DNA from: Scedosporium boydii
Taxonomy: Eukaryota > Ascomycota > Sordariomycetes > Microascales > Microascaceae
Assembly: GCA_002221725.1 (NCBI GenBank)
Contig: NJFT01000026.1
Location: 186,001-250,000 of the forward strand
Reading direction: 5' to 3'
Length of the DNA: 64,000 nt
In this document: piece by piece, positions 13,815-25,570 of the stretch
How the letters are laid out: each line of letters opens with the position of its first letter
Position numbering within the stretch: position 1 is the first letter of the stretch
The notes under the pieces: generated by a model
Database searches by the model: none
What the model was told of the DNA's origin: nothing
Seen by the model: only the letters and a program-made list of their open reading frames with translations
Translations under genes and position numbers: made by a program

Positions 13815-13861
13815 AAGTGTGTAAGTGTGCAAGTGTGTAAGTGTGTACGAAGTAAGTGTGT
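13815..13861 (+). repeat. GTGTAAGT-type microsatellite
   Basis: About five imperfect tandem units of GTGTAAGT / GTGCAAGT. The last part is interrupted by a TACGAAGTA motif at 13846-13854, after which the GTGT pattern resumes. Confidence 0.75.
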
Positions 13862-16755
13862 CTTAAGGGGGGCCAACCATCAGGATAAACTACTGCTTCA
13901 GGAAGTCGTATTGGGTCTGAGGCCTATGAACCCGTGCAAGAAGAGAAAAAAAGCAGGTGCAGCCTCTCTATTGCCTGAATGATACAATTGTAGAATAGGA
14001 AGGTGGGGGGAAGAACCAGTTGCAAGGAGGGGTGAACTTAGGTACGAAGTACGTGTCAGGCATTGCCAGGCAGGCCAGGCAAAACCCATTCCTTCGTACC
14101 ATACGCGAAGGCGGTGATCAATGGCATCAAATTGGGGTGTAAGATAGAATTGATCCCGGAGAAGTTCTACGTAGTATTTTCCTCGGGATTCCCGTCTGGT
14201 CGTTCACCTCGCACAGCCTTCTCGGGCGCTCGAATCCATTGGGCATATCCCAAATTATTGATATTATTGTCGGTGTATCGTTAATGGACAGTCCTGACAG
14301 TATCCGCAGTTCGGATAGTTTCGTCGATCCCTTTTCCGCCCACCGAGAATAGCCAGCCTCAGAAGCTGTGGGATCCAAACTGCAGGAGGGTAACCTTGCG
14401 TTCCTGAGCGGCGCGGAACAATACGACCGTGCCCAGTGAACCACTTCAAGTTTTTATCCGAGAGGGCAGCTGCTAGAGCTATTTTGAATCATTTGGGTAG
14501 CAGCGAACCTAGCTCGACGAGTCACGGAAAACTCGGGAACCAAACTTCTATCACAAGGAAGACAAAAGTGTAATAGGAGACGATATTATTTCGGGTCTGA
14601 AACAAAGTCGATGCTCATGTGAGCGTTGAGCTAGCTTGACAGGATTGCAGCTTGCAGCATCTGGGGGAGGCATTTTCAAGACTCGCAGCGGGAGGTGAAT
14701 TTCTCGGAAGCAAGCTTGGGCCTGGCGGTCTCGACCTTGGGCTAGGGTCCAACGCAGAGGCATCGCGGAGGCTGGGCGAGATCTCGACCAGCATCGTTGA
14801 GAGATATCTGCAAACAAGACGAAGCACAGATACCCCGCTGGTTTGAGCAAGAAAAAAAAAATAGTCAACTGAGAAGGAAAATTTGGATCAATGCCCCTGA
14901 GCAAGTATCGTGAATACGCACTAAGAGTTCTCATTACCTAACTTGAGCCACCCCTATATGCACGATGCAGACATGAGAGGCAGAAAAAACCCGCTACCGA
15001 GCTCCTTTCCTCCTTATTATCGTGTTGCTGTTTTTTCTCCCCTCATGATCCTAGTACCAATATCAGATATGCATCCCCAGAAGGAGATGCAGACGCCAAG
15101 TCCGGGGAACAGTGAGCGGAGCTTGATTGTGGGAGACGTGCATCTAGATTCCAACACCAAACCAACCACAGGACTCGACTGACCGGATGGCCTGTGTGCG
15201 TGCTAGTCTGGCGTCATACAAACACCCCATGCGATCAAGTTTTGTGGTGGTGTTAACGAGGGTCAAGAGACAAACTCTCCCAAGGGATTGGCTCTCCCTT
15301 CCGCAGGGCTGCCAGTACACGATAAAATCTGCGTTATTATTTTCTCTTCGCTTGACCTCCATGCCGCGTTCAGCTGAGCTGTGGGCGTGCGAGTACGAAG
15401 CACGGCAGCAATCCACTCACGAAACGCCGTGGTGGTCTCGGTGTTAAGATAGGTTTGGACAGGCATACCAGGATTCGAATGCAGATGGTCAGGCAGACCA
15501 GCTACATGCAGGAAGTACGAAATAATACGAAATAAGTGGTGGTGTCAGAGCCTCGTCTCGACGAATTGAGCTGGCGCGATGTCATCTCTTTCTCCAAGTT
15601 TGCATCATGTTTTAGCCTTCAGTCTTTCAGTTGGAATAGACACGTGAAATCCGTCTCAGTGCCACGCTCTGTTAAAAGAATGCGCGTAATGGGTTTCGTT
15701 GGGGTTTGGTTTTGTAGATCTTCCAGCTTCAAGGGTTCATAGTCATATGCCATGACATTAAACGCTGGGTGGAAGGGCAAAGGTTTTGGTGGCTAGCGTG
15801 AGCTTGTCTACATCCTTAGACCAACAAAAGCGAGGCTTGAAGAAGCCAAGCCGACAGGCCATCACCTTGCAGGGGGTACATAATATTGATATTGATGATG
15901 CAGCCTCTGGGCTGTGTTTCGTAGTTGAATTTTCGTGTAAGTCGCGAGGGGGCAGAAAATGCCGGCTTTGAGGCGTTAATATTCGCCAAGGGGCAAGACA
16001 GCAGGTCACTTTGGGTATTGATAGACAGCGGTGAAGGGAGAAAGCTTGCAAATGATGCGCGTCGCATACCTAGATTCACACCTTGCGTCTTCCTCCTTTT
16101 CCCGCGAGTGCTTGTCTTATAGTTTCCTTTTTCTTGCGGCGGGCGCGCAAATCTCCAATTCCGACTTGAGCGGGAGTTGCCTTCAATTCCTGTACCCCGC
16201 CTGCGGAAGGGAAAACAAAAAGCATAACATTGGTTATGAAACAAACAAATTTGACTTCAGCCACATATCAAGATATCACGATACAGGCAGATGCCCAGTT
16301 CTATAAATTGTAAACCAATAAACTGCTGCCAAAAAGGTGGATCAAGACGTTGAGGGTGGTTGACCGAAAAGCAAAACGTCCTTTGTAAGATTATCAAGGA
16401 GAGGCGGCTTTAACCAAAATTGAAGGCCGAACTATCCGCTCGCCTTCCTTCCCCCGCCACCAGAAGCCGCGCACGCTAATGTACCATGACTCTTTCCCCT
16501 GCACTCGGGGCTACGCTTGCCATTGGAGGCTTAATCACCTGAGGGAAGGGGGAGGAGATCTAGGGTCCTCGGAGTCGAATTAGCCAGGCCAAGTCTGTAC
16601 ACCAAAGCGAGGATGCAGGTGCTACGTGTCGGATCGTGTCGGATTAGACTGCGCTGGGCTCACTCAACGGTCAATGTCTCCTGCCTGCGATATGCAGGAC
16701 CACCTGTCCTGTCTCAACGATGAGGGTGAATTGTTGGAGAAAAATAAGTGAAGGG

Positions 16756-16774
16756 AAAAAAAAAAAAAAAAAAG
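16756..16774 (+). repeat. Poly-A run of 19
   Basis: Uninterrupted run of 19 A residues in gene-free DNA. It could be a retroelement tail, but nothing upstream resembles a retroelement and no target-site duplication is evident, so a simple homopolymer is the safer reading. Confidence 0.8.
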
Positions 16775-17425
16775 GTCTAGACAAGAGCAGGGGGTTGCGT
16801 TGTGGCTGTTGGCTCACCTACCTGTAGGTCGAGAGTCGACTTGCAGATGCCAGATAATCGCGGCGTTATCCTTATCAGCTGTTGATGATGTCGTCTAAGT
16901 CGATGTGCTGAAGACGTTCTTTCGCAGCCTGGAGGATTTGTTACTTCTACTAGACATAGCGCCCCGCGATCTGCGCGCATTCCTACTTCGCCCTGATGGT
17001 GGTGATCGTAATCATTGCATCGTTGGGGTGGACCCATCGAGGCGCAACGTTGAGAATTAATAATTCTGTCAGATTTCAAAGCTTGTCGGTCCTCGATTGA
17101 TTCTTTCAGGCCGCTAGCTGAACCTCCCCAATCGGTAGTCTAATGCAGAGCCAGCGGTTCGTATCATTCGGAAATATTGTACACTACTCCATAAGGCTTC
17201 GTGCCGTCCAGTTGTTCATGTTATCTTGACCTATAGCACTCCTCGACCGTTACCATTGGAGTATATCAAGGGATTGAGCCTATATCAATGACAGAACAAA
17301 CGTATTAGTGCCATGGGACAGCAATAGTTGGCGCCCTCACCAACCACCTCCGTGCCTCCCGATTTGCTTATTCTGAATGCTGCCCCCAGCCGGAAAAGGT
17401 TGTCGAGCATGTTGTGGCTTTTAAG

Positions 17426-17442
17426 TACGAAGTACGAAGTAC
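17426..17442 (+). repeat. Tandem TACGAAG motif pair
   Basis: Two overlapping copies of TACGAAGTA sharing a TA, giving TACGAAGTACGAAGTAC. It is the densest unit of the dispersed 9-bp motif family in this window and suggests growth by tandem duplication. Confidence 0.75.
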
Positions 17443-18999
17443 TGGTATTATCATTGAATTAAGGGTGGATGGTGTCAAGAATACGCGATCTCTTGGCAGA
17501 AGCAAAGGTAAAAAACTAATCTCAGTTACACTTGCGGCACCGTCCTTGTATACCTAGATGATCTCCTCTGCGGGGCTGATCATAGAGTTCAATGTTGTTC
17601 TTTTCTCCCTCGCCTGAGCCTCGAGGACTCCCAATCTCGTGACAGCGGTGTGCCAGAGCAGCCGGCGATTGCCATGGCCAGGCAAGGGCAAAACTCGAAC
17701 GCATTTACCTTTTCTTAGCTTGCCCCTCCGCCCATCCCCGCCTCAAACTTTCATCCTCAGGGTCTCATTAGCTTATACTCGTTCCTACCTCTTGTGTCGT
17801 ACAAGCTTTGCCCCGCTGATCGAGCCTTGTAGGCTTGGACACTGCTCACGAGGACACGACGAGTCTTCTGAGGCGAGGTCGGTGTCAGCAGGGATTCAGT
17901 GGGCTGCCATTCCAAAGTTTATGTGGCAGCAATCACTGATGAGTGTGGGGGAGAAAAAAACAGCACGGGAGGGCATTGAGGCATCAAGTCCATTCCATCT
18001 TCCATCCTCCTTAATTGCGTTTCTTTCCTCTGGTGTGTCATCATCTCCGTACCAACTTCCGTCTTTGATCTGGGATTCGGGATTGTTAGTAAAACGCGAG
18101 AAGCGAAAATCCACGCTAGTCTAGGACTAGGGAAATCTGCACTGGAAGAGAACGCACACCACTGCACGCTCTGGATATCGTACCACACAAACCAGACCGC
18201 CTGGGAAGGTACGAAGGGTGGTGTATTAGTGTACTTGCAGTGCCTCGTCGTGTAGTCAGGATCTCGGAGCAGGAACAGGGCGGGCAGGTACGCACTAAAA
18301 AAAAAAGATCGACATGACACACCCCCCTCGTCAGTCTATCTTTTGCAGGGCTTTTCTTACTTTTCTTAAGTTTCTTAAGGTGACCCCTCTCTTCTGTCGT
18401 CACAATGCCCCCACTTTCAACACCCGACCACCCCTCCCCTCCCCTCCCTACACCACCAGACTAGAGAGGTACTTCGTACTTGGAACTTGGGCGACCTTGG
18501 GCTGTACCCACTGACGACCTACCACTCACGTCAACCCTCCTTCTTTTCTGGCCCGTCTCTTCACCTTCGGGTTTGTTAGCAATCTCGTACCCGCTTCCCA
18601 TCAATCGGTACTGCAGACGCCGGATGGGGACTTCCCAAGCTATCACCGGCGTCCGCGCGACCCACTTGGTAGCTAGTGGACAACAATTGAACAGGGATAC
18701 GGTCGCTTGCCCGCCGTGCAGCACATCGAAATGTATCCCGTAGTATACATGTATCGATTATTCACAATAATACCGCCTTCCTCTGATCGGAGGCCGGAGA
18801 GGGTGTGTGGTGACTGGTCTGGGGTTGTAAGCCAGATACGGGAAACAAATATGAAGGGGTCGCCCTCCCTCTCTCTCCTTCTACTTCGATATGTTGCCCT
18901 TGGCTTCTGAATTGTTGTTTAGACTCTTTCTCCTCGACCTTACTTACATGAAATCACCACTTGGAAGACATCCTCATGAGCCCCATACATGTTGACAAC

Positions 19000-21269
19000 A
19001 TGTGGCCCCTAACATCTTTATCACGGATAAGTGGGCGGAGCGCAGTGACGTTATTCGAGATTCGGTAAGTGTACAACGCCGAACCTTTTTTTTTTTTTTC
19101 TTCTACCCGCACCGCAATCTTTCGCGATGCGCGCGCAGCAACAACACCACGATTTGCAATCTTTGGCATTGCTAACCACCTGAATCCTCTCAATCAACAC
19201 AGACTCGACAATGATTTTATAGTATTTCGTGGCAATGGCCATGAGTCCGCAGGCCAGGCCTTGAAGGGACAGGTCGTGCTCTGCCTCTCGGCACCACTGA
19301 AACTGGACGAACTACATTTGCGCCTAACAGGAACATTGAGGTTATCGTAAGTCTCACAACATACCATTGCACTCCCTTTTCGTAATCTACACCCGTAGAT
19401 GCTGAATCCGCCATGGCCGCGTGGCACATCGTTACCTCAAACCCGCTGCTTTCTCTCCGTCCGTGTGGCGCTGGGTACACTAACACGAGCTTCGAATAGA
19501 TGGACGCAAGCTAAGATGACCGCAACGGGAATATCACAACAGAAAGTCGACAAGACGATCCCGATCCTACAACACCGATGGGCGCCGTTCGTCGGCGGCG
19601 CGGGGAAGAGCGTGACGTTGCAACCAGGCAATTACGAGTTCCCCTTCGAGTATATGCTAGCCGGAGACACATCGGAATCCCTAGAAGGCGTCCCCGAAGC
19701 GTCCATCTCATACCGGTTAAAAGCACGGATCGTGAGGCGCAGGCTCGCCAGCGACATCCACACTTACAAACACCTCCGCGTCATTCGAACCCTCGAACCA
19801 TCCGCCCTCGAGTTCCTCCACGCTATGAGCGTAGAGAATATCTGGCCGAACAAGGTGGACTACTCACTCGCCATCCCGCAGAAGGCCGTCGTATTCGGCG
19901 GGTCAGTCGGCATCGAGATGCGATTCACCCCGCTACTCAAAGGTCTAGAAATGGGAGCGGTCACGGCGAAGCTGATGGAGTGCCGAGAATGTGTTGCCCA
20001 GGGGTCCAATCTTGCAAAACTTAAGGAGTTCAAGGCAGAGCGAGAGGTGGGCCACTGGAAGTTCGACGTTGCCACCGAGGACTGGCACGACACCATCGAC
20101 GGCACCGGCCAGGAGGGATGGGTATTGGAGAAGAAGCTAGACCTGCCCAAGAAGCTTCGGCAATGCGTGCAGGACATAAACGAACATGGCATCAAGATTC
20201 GGCATAAGCTGAGGTTGATAGTTTCACTCAAGAACCCAGATGGTCATGTCTCTGAGGTATGAATTCCACGACTCTCTCTGTCCTAGTTTTCAGAGACGCT
20301 TTTTTACTAACAGCCTACGAATAGCTTCGCGCGACTCTACCCGTCGCGATTTTCATCTCCCCTAACATCCCGCTGGACGAGGAGGGTAACCTGGTCATGC
20401 AGTCACCCGACGAAACTGTGCCTCCGCTTAGTGACCCGGAGACAATTGCCCCCCCGGGCTATGGCGAGCATGTTCTGGATCGACTCTACGACGATGTCCT
20501 CTTCGGCGGCTTCCAGACGCCGGAGAACCAATCCGGCACCAACAGTCCTTATTACCACCCATCAGCAACCGCTTCTTCCGAAAGCCTAGCTCACGCAGCA
20601 GAGACAGGAGCCAGAGCCAGAACCGACCCTGCAATTGTAGAGGCGTTGGCATCCCGCCTACAAACTATGTCCACCAGTCGATCACGACGCAATTCGGTAC
20701 ATTCTATGAATAGCGGACCGCCTGATGAAATGTCGAGGCGGCCTAGCCACGAGAATTCTTCTTCTGGTCGGGTGTCTCCCGACCATGTCGACGAAACTAT
20801 CCTTGAAGAGCTCAACAAAGTACCGAGCTACGCAACGGCAGTTAGGACCCCTGCTCGGCCGCGATCGTATATCGGCGTACCTTCCATGTTACCAATGTAT
20901 GAAGACATCGAACCCGATGTCCCAAGCTCCCCAACTATCTCTGACGATAGTGCCACGAGATCTGAGCCGGAGAGGACGGAATCCACCGAAAACGACTCCC
21001 GCGATATCCAGGAATCTTCTCCGACTGAACAGCTCTCCGATTTTCGTTCCACGCGATCCGAGTCCCTGAGCAGCCAAGGAAGTCAAGGGTCTCAGAGGCC
21101 TCAGACCGCTATTGACGCTTCCCAGCCTCGAACCGTGCGCCCCCGGCCCCTCTCGGGCTTCTCAGACGCTCTCTTACATCGGCTGTCCAACCATGCTTAT
21201 GGTCACTATGGACACGGCCTCGACCCTCGTCCCTATCAAGGAATGCGGCCCACTATGCAATGCATGTAG
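19000..21269 (+). CDS. creD: Arrestin-related adaptor CreD
   Basis: Arrestin-like adaptor for the HECT ubiquitin ligase HulA/Rsp5; in Aspergillus creD mutations affect carbon catabolite repression and it belongs to the yeast Rod1/Rog3 family. Four exons: 19000-19064, 19203-19346, 19500-20256, 20325-21269, all in phase, 636 residues. Exon 1 joins exon 2 to give LFEIRLDNDFIVFRG, the start of the arrestin N-domain. Conserved blocks follow: GNYEFPFEYML, HAMSVENIWPNKVDYS, GIKIRHKLRL, ATLPVAIFISPNIP. The tail has a PPGY WW-ligand (about 365-368) and the family block KVPSYATAV (about 487-495) in a long Ser/Pro-rich region. Intron 1 has a long poly-T tract. An in-frame ATG at 18976 would add eight residues; I preferred 19000. 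No long gene lies between this and creC. Confidence 0.92.
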
Positions 21270-23786
21270 CTGTGTTGCATCACAGCCATACTGGCTTTCC
21301 ATTACCTCACAATATCCGTCTTTTCCACTCCGGCGCCTGGAATGGCTCCTTTTATCCCTAAGCTTTCTACAACTCCCGACTTAACTTTTTCTTTTGTCCC
21401 CATTTGCATATCAGGACGTCAGGCATTTGCAGACCGGCGGCGTTTTTACAACTTTTTTTTATGGAACATTTGTGGCATCACTCTTAGACTTCTGCCTGTT
21501 TCATTTCTTCATTCCTTAGGAGTCTCCCAAGAGACCTAAGGTCTTCACCGAGGATGGACTTCCTCCACCAAACCTTCCCTTTCCACCTCTTTTTCTCCAT
21601 TGGACATTGATGTACGAGGATAGACATTAGGCGTGTTGTTTACTTTTGGGTTTGAGTAGTTGCGGGTTGGAAAATGCTTTGCTATATACCCCAGGATGAC
21701 CAGAGCAGAAGGGCCGTTCCCAGGATGGAGCCCGCGAAGGATATGCTCTGTAGTAGTAGTAGTAAGTAGTATACGTTGGATTCAATACGAATACCAAATG
21801 TAATATTACACTTGGAGAATAGGAATTGTACCTGATACTCATTGAACGCCGAGTTTATACAAAGCGAACTAAATGCATTTGATACGACACGGCATGGGCC
21901 GGCTTAAACGACTTGGTGCTGCCATATGATGCAGGCCAGTTCTCCCCCACACCGTGGGCTCACGGGGACCTCTTAGGCCTGCAGATCAATATCCAGACTG
22001 GGATAATGCCATAAGGTGAAGAGACATGATGTTACCAACTGGAGCTGCACCGCGGAGGACGGAAAAGGTGCTCAATGCCTTCGTTTAGCCCATTTCTCGA
22101 AAGAGCATTTGTAAGGAAACGCTCTTTCTTGTGCTCCCCAATGCCTTCTTTCGGTTACCCTCGTGCAGTACGATTACGAGATCCGAGCAAGGGAGGGACA
22201 TCAGCCGGATCGGCTACGTTTGCTTCTTTTGAGGGAGTTCAGAGTAGCAATGCATACACCACGCCCTTCCGAGCACCTTTCCGGCTTCGCAATTGGAAAT
22301 ACCTCGGGGAACTCGCGCTCGGCTTTACGGGCTCAAGTTCTCACCCATGGTCCGGATCTGAGCGTTTCGGTGTATGTGTTTGAAATTGGCTGGCTGGCGG
22401 TGATATGATTAATCATTGATGCTATTTATTCCTCTCAAGCGTCCTTGCAAATGCCCCCTCTTCCCCTCTTTTTTTTTTTTTCCTTCTGGCGGCAGAAAGA
22501 TCGTGAAGGAGGGGGAAACATGGGCGGAAAATCATTTGCTTGGATGGTCGTTCAAGGGTAGGAGCGATGGGTGTGACGCTAGACCAGTTGACGTCATGGA
22601 GGGCCGAGGATTTGCCATCTTTCTTCCGGCAGGTGTGGGTGGGTGGGTCGTAACTTTGTGGAATCGAAGGGATGAAATTGTTTGAGCACAAAATCAGTTG
22701 GCTAAGAACGTGGTTGTGCTGTACGAAGTATCGTACGTCAATTCTGTTCAAGTGAGCTGTTGCTGTCAATTCGCCTGCTGAAGCTCTGCGCTAATTCATG
22801 GTTGACAGCCATAAGTGCTTGGTGGGAAGGCGAATCGATCGACTTGTTCGATATCCGTGGTCGTTGGTGCCATTGGTGCCTCAGATGCCCAATTCATTTC
22901 GTGGCAAATCGCAAGTCATTTTGGATCGAATATACCAACTCGTGCTTATCGAGTCAAGTCCATAACAGATAATATTGGGGGGAGAAGGATTCAGGGGGTA
23001 TAATGTCATATTGTACGACGTTTGTCTAACCCATCACAAAGGTTCGTTGCGGGTGGTTGCATTACTCTTCACGGGCGATGCCGTTCCTCCGAACGTGATC
23101 GCCACAGGGATTTAAATGCCTCCAGATGGACAGGACATGGGACGACTCGAATGGGTGTGCAAGGGAAGCTGGACTGGAAGCTTTGCTGGCCACAATTCTT
23201 GATGTCCTCACACAAAGTGCTTGGGGGGAGGGAGGGGAAACTAAATTGCGACACTAAACCGACTCGAGGCAATTACAGCTGAGCTCGGCAAAACTGGACA
23301 CTGTGGGGTGATTGAGAGCTTGAGATTAGGGTAATTGGGCTTCCACTCTTCTCCTGAGCTACGGACCCTAATCATCCTTCGGTGTTGTTTTAGGAAGAAG
23401 AGCTCGACGTCATTATTCGCAAGGTTTCTAGCAAGGGAGCTACGACAGTCTTCGTCACCATCGACAGCTTCAAACTTGAGCGTCTTCTTATTGAGCGAGC
23501 CAAGAAAAGAAAAAAAGAAAAGAAGAGGTTGTTATCGTCACAGCCGCCATCTTCCTCTCTCCCCTCTTCTCATCCGAGGTTTGAAAACTGCGGGGCACCT
23601 TGAAGCTCGAAGCGCCGAACCAGCATTTTCGCCGGTTCACCGCTCCCCCGATCTCACATTCGCGAATCTCGTATATCTCGCGATAGTTTACACCGAGCTC
23701 ACAGCTGGATTACACAGCCGTCGACTACAGAGAGAACAAAAATTAATAGATCAGATCACTCGCAATCGTAATCATCAACATCAGCC
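21270..23786. other. Gene-free spacer creD to Slm gene
   Basis: 2.5 kb with only short open frames, none with recognisable features. It holds the creD 3' UTR, one TACGAAGTA motif (22722) and, close to the Slm gene, pyrimidine-rich DNA likely to belong to its promoter or leader. Confidence 0.55.
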
Positions 23787-25570
23787 ATGAGCGTACCTGC
23801 CTCGGAGCTCCCCTCGCGGGCTACCACAGGTATCAGCACCTTCAGCGATGAGGCCATTCCCGAGTTTGATCCCTCCACGGTACGCTGACAATCATCCATT
23901 TACACCTCACCAACTCTGCGCGAAACGTCGCAAAGAGTCTCTACCTTGCCTTTTCATTCCTTTTCAAGATTAAAAACCTGCCACGAACTGCATTTCACGG
24001 CGTCCCCACTTTATGCTGCTAACCTCACCGTATCAGACTGCCGGGCTCCTCTCCGAGCGACTGCAAGCATGGAAACATGCAGTCGGGTACCTAGAGGACT
24101 ACGTGAGCGCTGTGGAGAAAATCCACAAGGCTCACGCGAAGGAATATGAAAGGGCTCTCAAGGCAAGTTGTTCGACAGTCCCGACGCATACGCCCCCTCC
24201 CTCACGGCATCACCGTCGAAAACGAGGGAGTCCAAGCGAGAGAAGGGAAAAGGATGTCATGACATATGGTAAGGCGTACTAACCGCGTTGTTTTTCGATA
24301 GACCATATCGAATCCTCTGAGAGAGGGTCATCACTTTGATCAGAGCCTAGGTGGGATTGCCGGTTTCTTCGAGAACCTGCGCCACAACACGCAAGCAATC
24401 ATCAACACCAACCTCGAGACCGAGAAGGCTCTCAAGGGGAATGTGCTTCCCGTCCTCGAGCGTCTGCACAAAGAGATTAAGCACAAGGCGAAGGAGCTTG
24501 CCAGCGGCGCCGCGAAGGGTGCCAAGGAGGTCGAGAAAGCCCGGAACACGACGCAGAAGCACATCGAGCTCCTCGGCCAGCAGACCGCTTCTTTCGAGTC
24601 AGCCGGAGGCAAGATCAATGGTGGCCACGAAGATCCCTATGTGATCCGAAGAGGCGTTCTTCACCGCCTGCACAAGCAGGTCCTCGAGGAAAACGCCCAC
24701 CGGGGCGACCTTATTGCCGTGCAGAACAACTTTCAAGAGTTCGAGGCTCATACCATCCACACCTTGCAGCAGGCTATGGATGCCTTCACGCAGCTCGCCG
24801 GCGGCCAGGGCGAAAAGATTCGGGCGCTGCATTCCGACATGTTGGGCGCCATCCAGAGGGTGCCCCCTGAATATGAGTGGAAGTCCTTTGTTGCGCGTAG
24901 TGGTGACCTCCTCGTCGACCCCAACGAGCCGCCACGTGTCGTGGATGCCATAACGTTCCCTAACATGGAACACACATCCACTAAGCCACTGATCGAGGGT
25001 ACCCTCGAGAGGAAGTCGCGGAACAAGCTGTCCTGGGGATACCAGACGGGATACTACGTGATAACCCCGTCCAAGTTCCTACATGAGTTCAAGGACTCCG
25101 ATAATACTCGCCACGACCCCAAGCCTGAGCTCAGCGTCTATCTCCCCGGCGCCCTTATCGGAAATCCCGTCGGGGACAAGTTCAGCGTCAAGGGCAAAGA
25201 TACCAGCAAGACACTGAGCAGCAAGTTGTCCGGATCATCAGAGCTTTCTTTCAAGGCGCACACGGCTGCTGACGCAGAAAAATGGTTCCGCATCATGAAG
25301 GAGGCCGCAGATTCGGCCGCCGCTCCCTTGTCACCCACCTCTCCGACTTCACCATTGTCGCCCCCAACTCCTGTCGATGCGGCAGCATCTGCTGCGCCCA
25401 CCGCATCTAGCGCAGCTGCTGCCTCTGGGGAGAAACTAGAGATGAATGAAGCGAAGGCAGTCACGCCGGAGGGAGAGCATCCTCCTCAGGAAAGCGGTGT
25501 GTCGGGTGGTTCTGCTGCTCCTGCCAAGGTGGCTCCAGCGGACACGAAGGGAAAATCTGCAGCTGCGTAA
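23787..25570 (+). CDS. Slm1/Slm2-type PH-domain protein
   Basis: Homologue of yeast Slm1/Slm2, plasma-membrane proteins that bind phosphatidylinositol 4,5-bisphosphate through a PH domain, contact eisosomes and are TORC2 substrates and effectors. Three exons: 23787-23879, 24037-24162, 24302-25570, 495 residues. An F-BAR-like helical part spans about 32-270, with blocks LLSERLQAWKHAVGYLEDY, GHHFDQSLGGIAGFFENL and KAKELASGAAKGAKEVEKA. The PH domain lies at about 302-410, starting PLIEGTLERKSRNKLSWGY and ending with AEKWFRIMKE. A Ser/Pro/Ala-rich tail follows. Intron 2 has a GC donor (AAG then GCAAGT) and an ordinary AG acceptor: only this junction restores ALKTISNPLREGHHF. Family is clear; Slm1 versus Slm2 cannot be told, since filamentous fungi usually have one. 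Confidence 0.92.

Larger units (their letters stand above)
8023..18999. other. 11-kb stretch with no recognisable gene
   Basis: Both strands were read across this span. The longest open frame is about 160 codons and none shows a domain, a signal peptide followed by a plausible protein, or a chain of exons with matching splice sites. It contains many copies of TACGAAGTA or TACGGAGTA, a GTGTAAGT microsatellite and a 19-A run. No terminal inverted repeats, transposase, reverse transcriptase, rRNA or tRNA was seen. Non-coding RNA genes or extended promoters cannot be excluded. Confidence 0.6.

Noticed and set aside
15425..15500. tRNA-like T-arm word GGATTCGAATGC
   Set aside because: No matching acceptor, D or anticodon stems around it on either strand.
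17639..18124. 161-codon + strand frame in the gene desert
   Set aside because: Ser/Leu/Pro-rich with no signal peptide, domain or splice partners; length is expected by chance over 11 kb.
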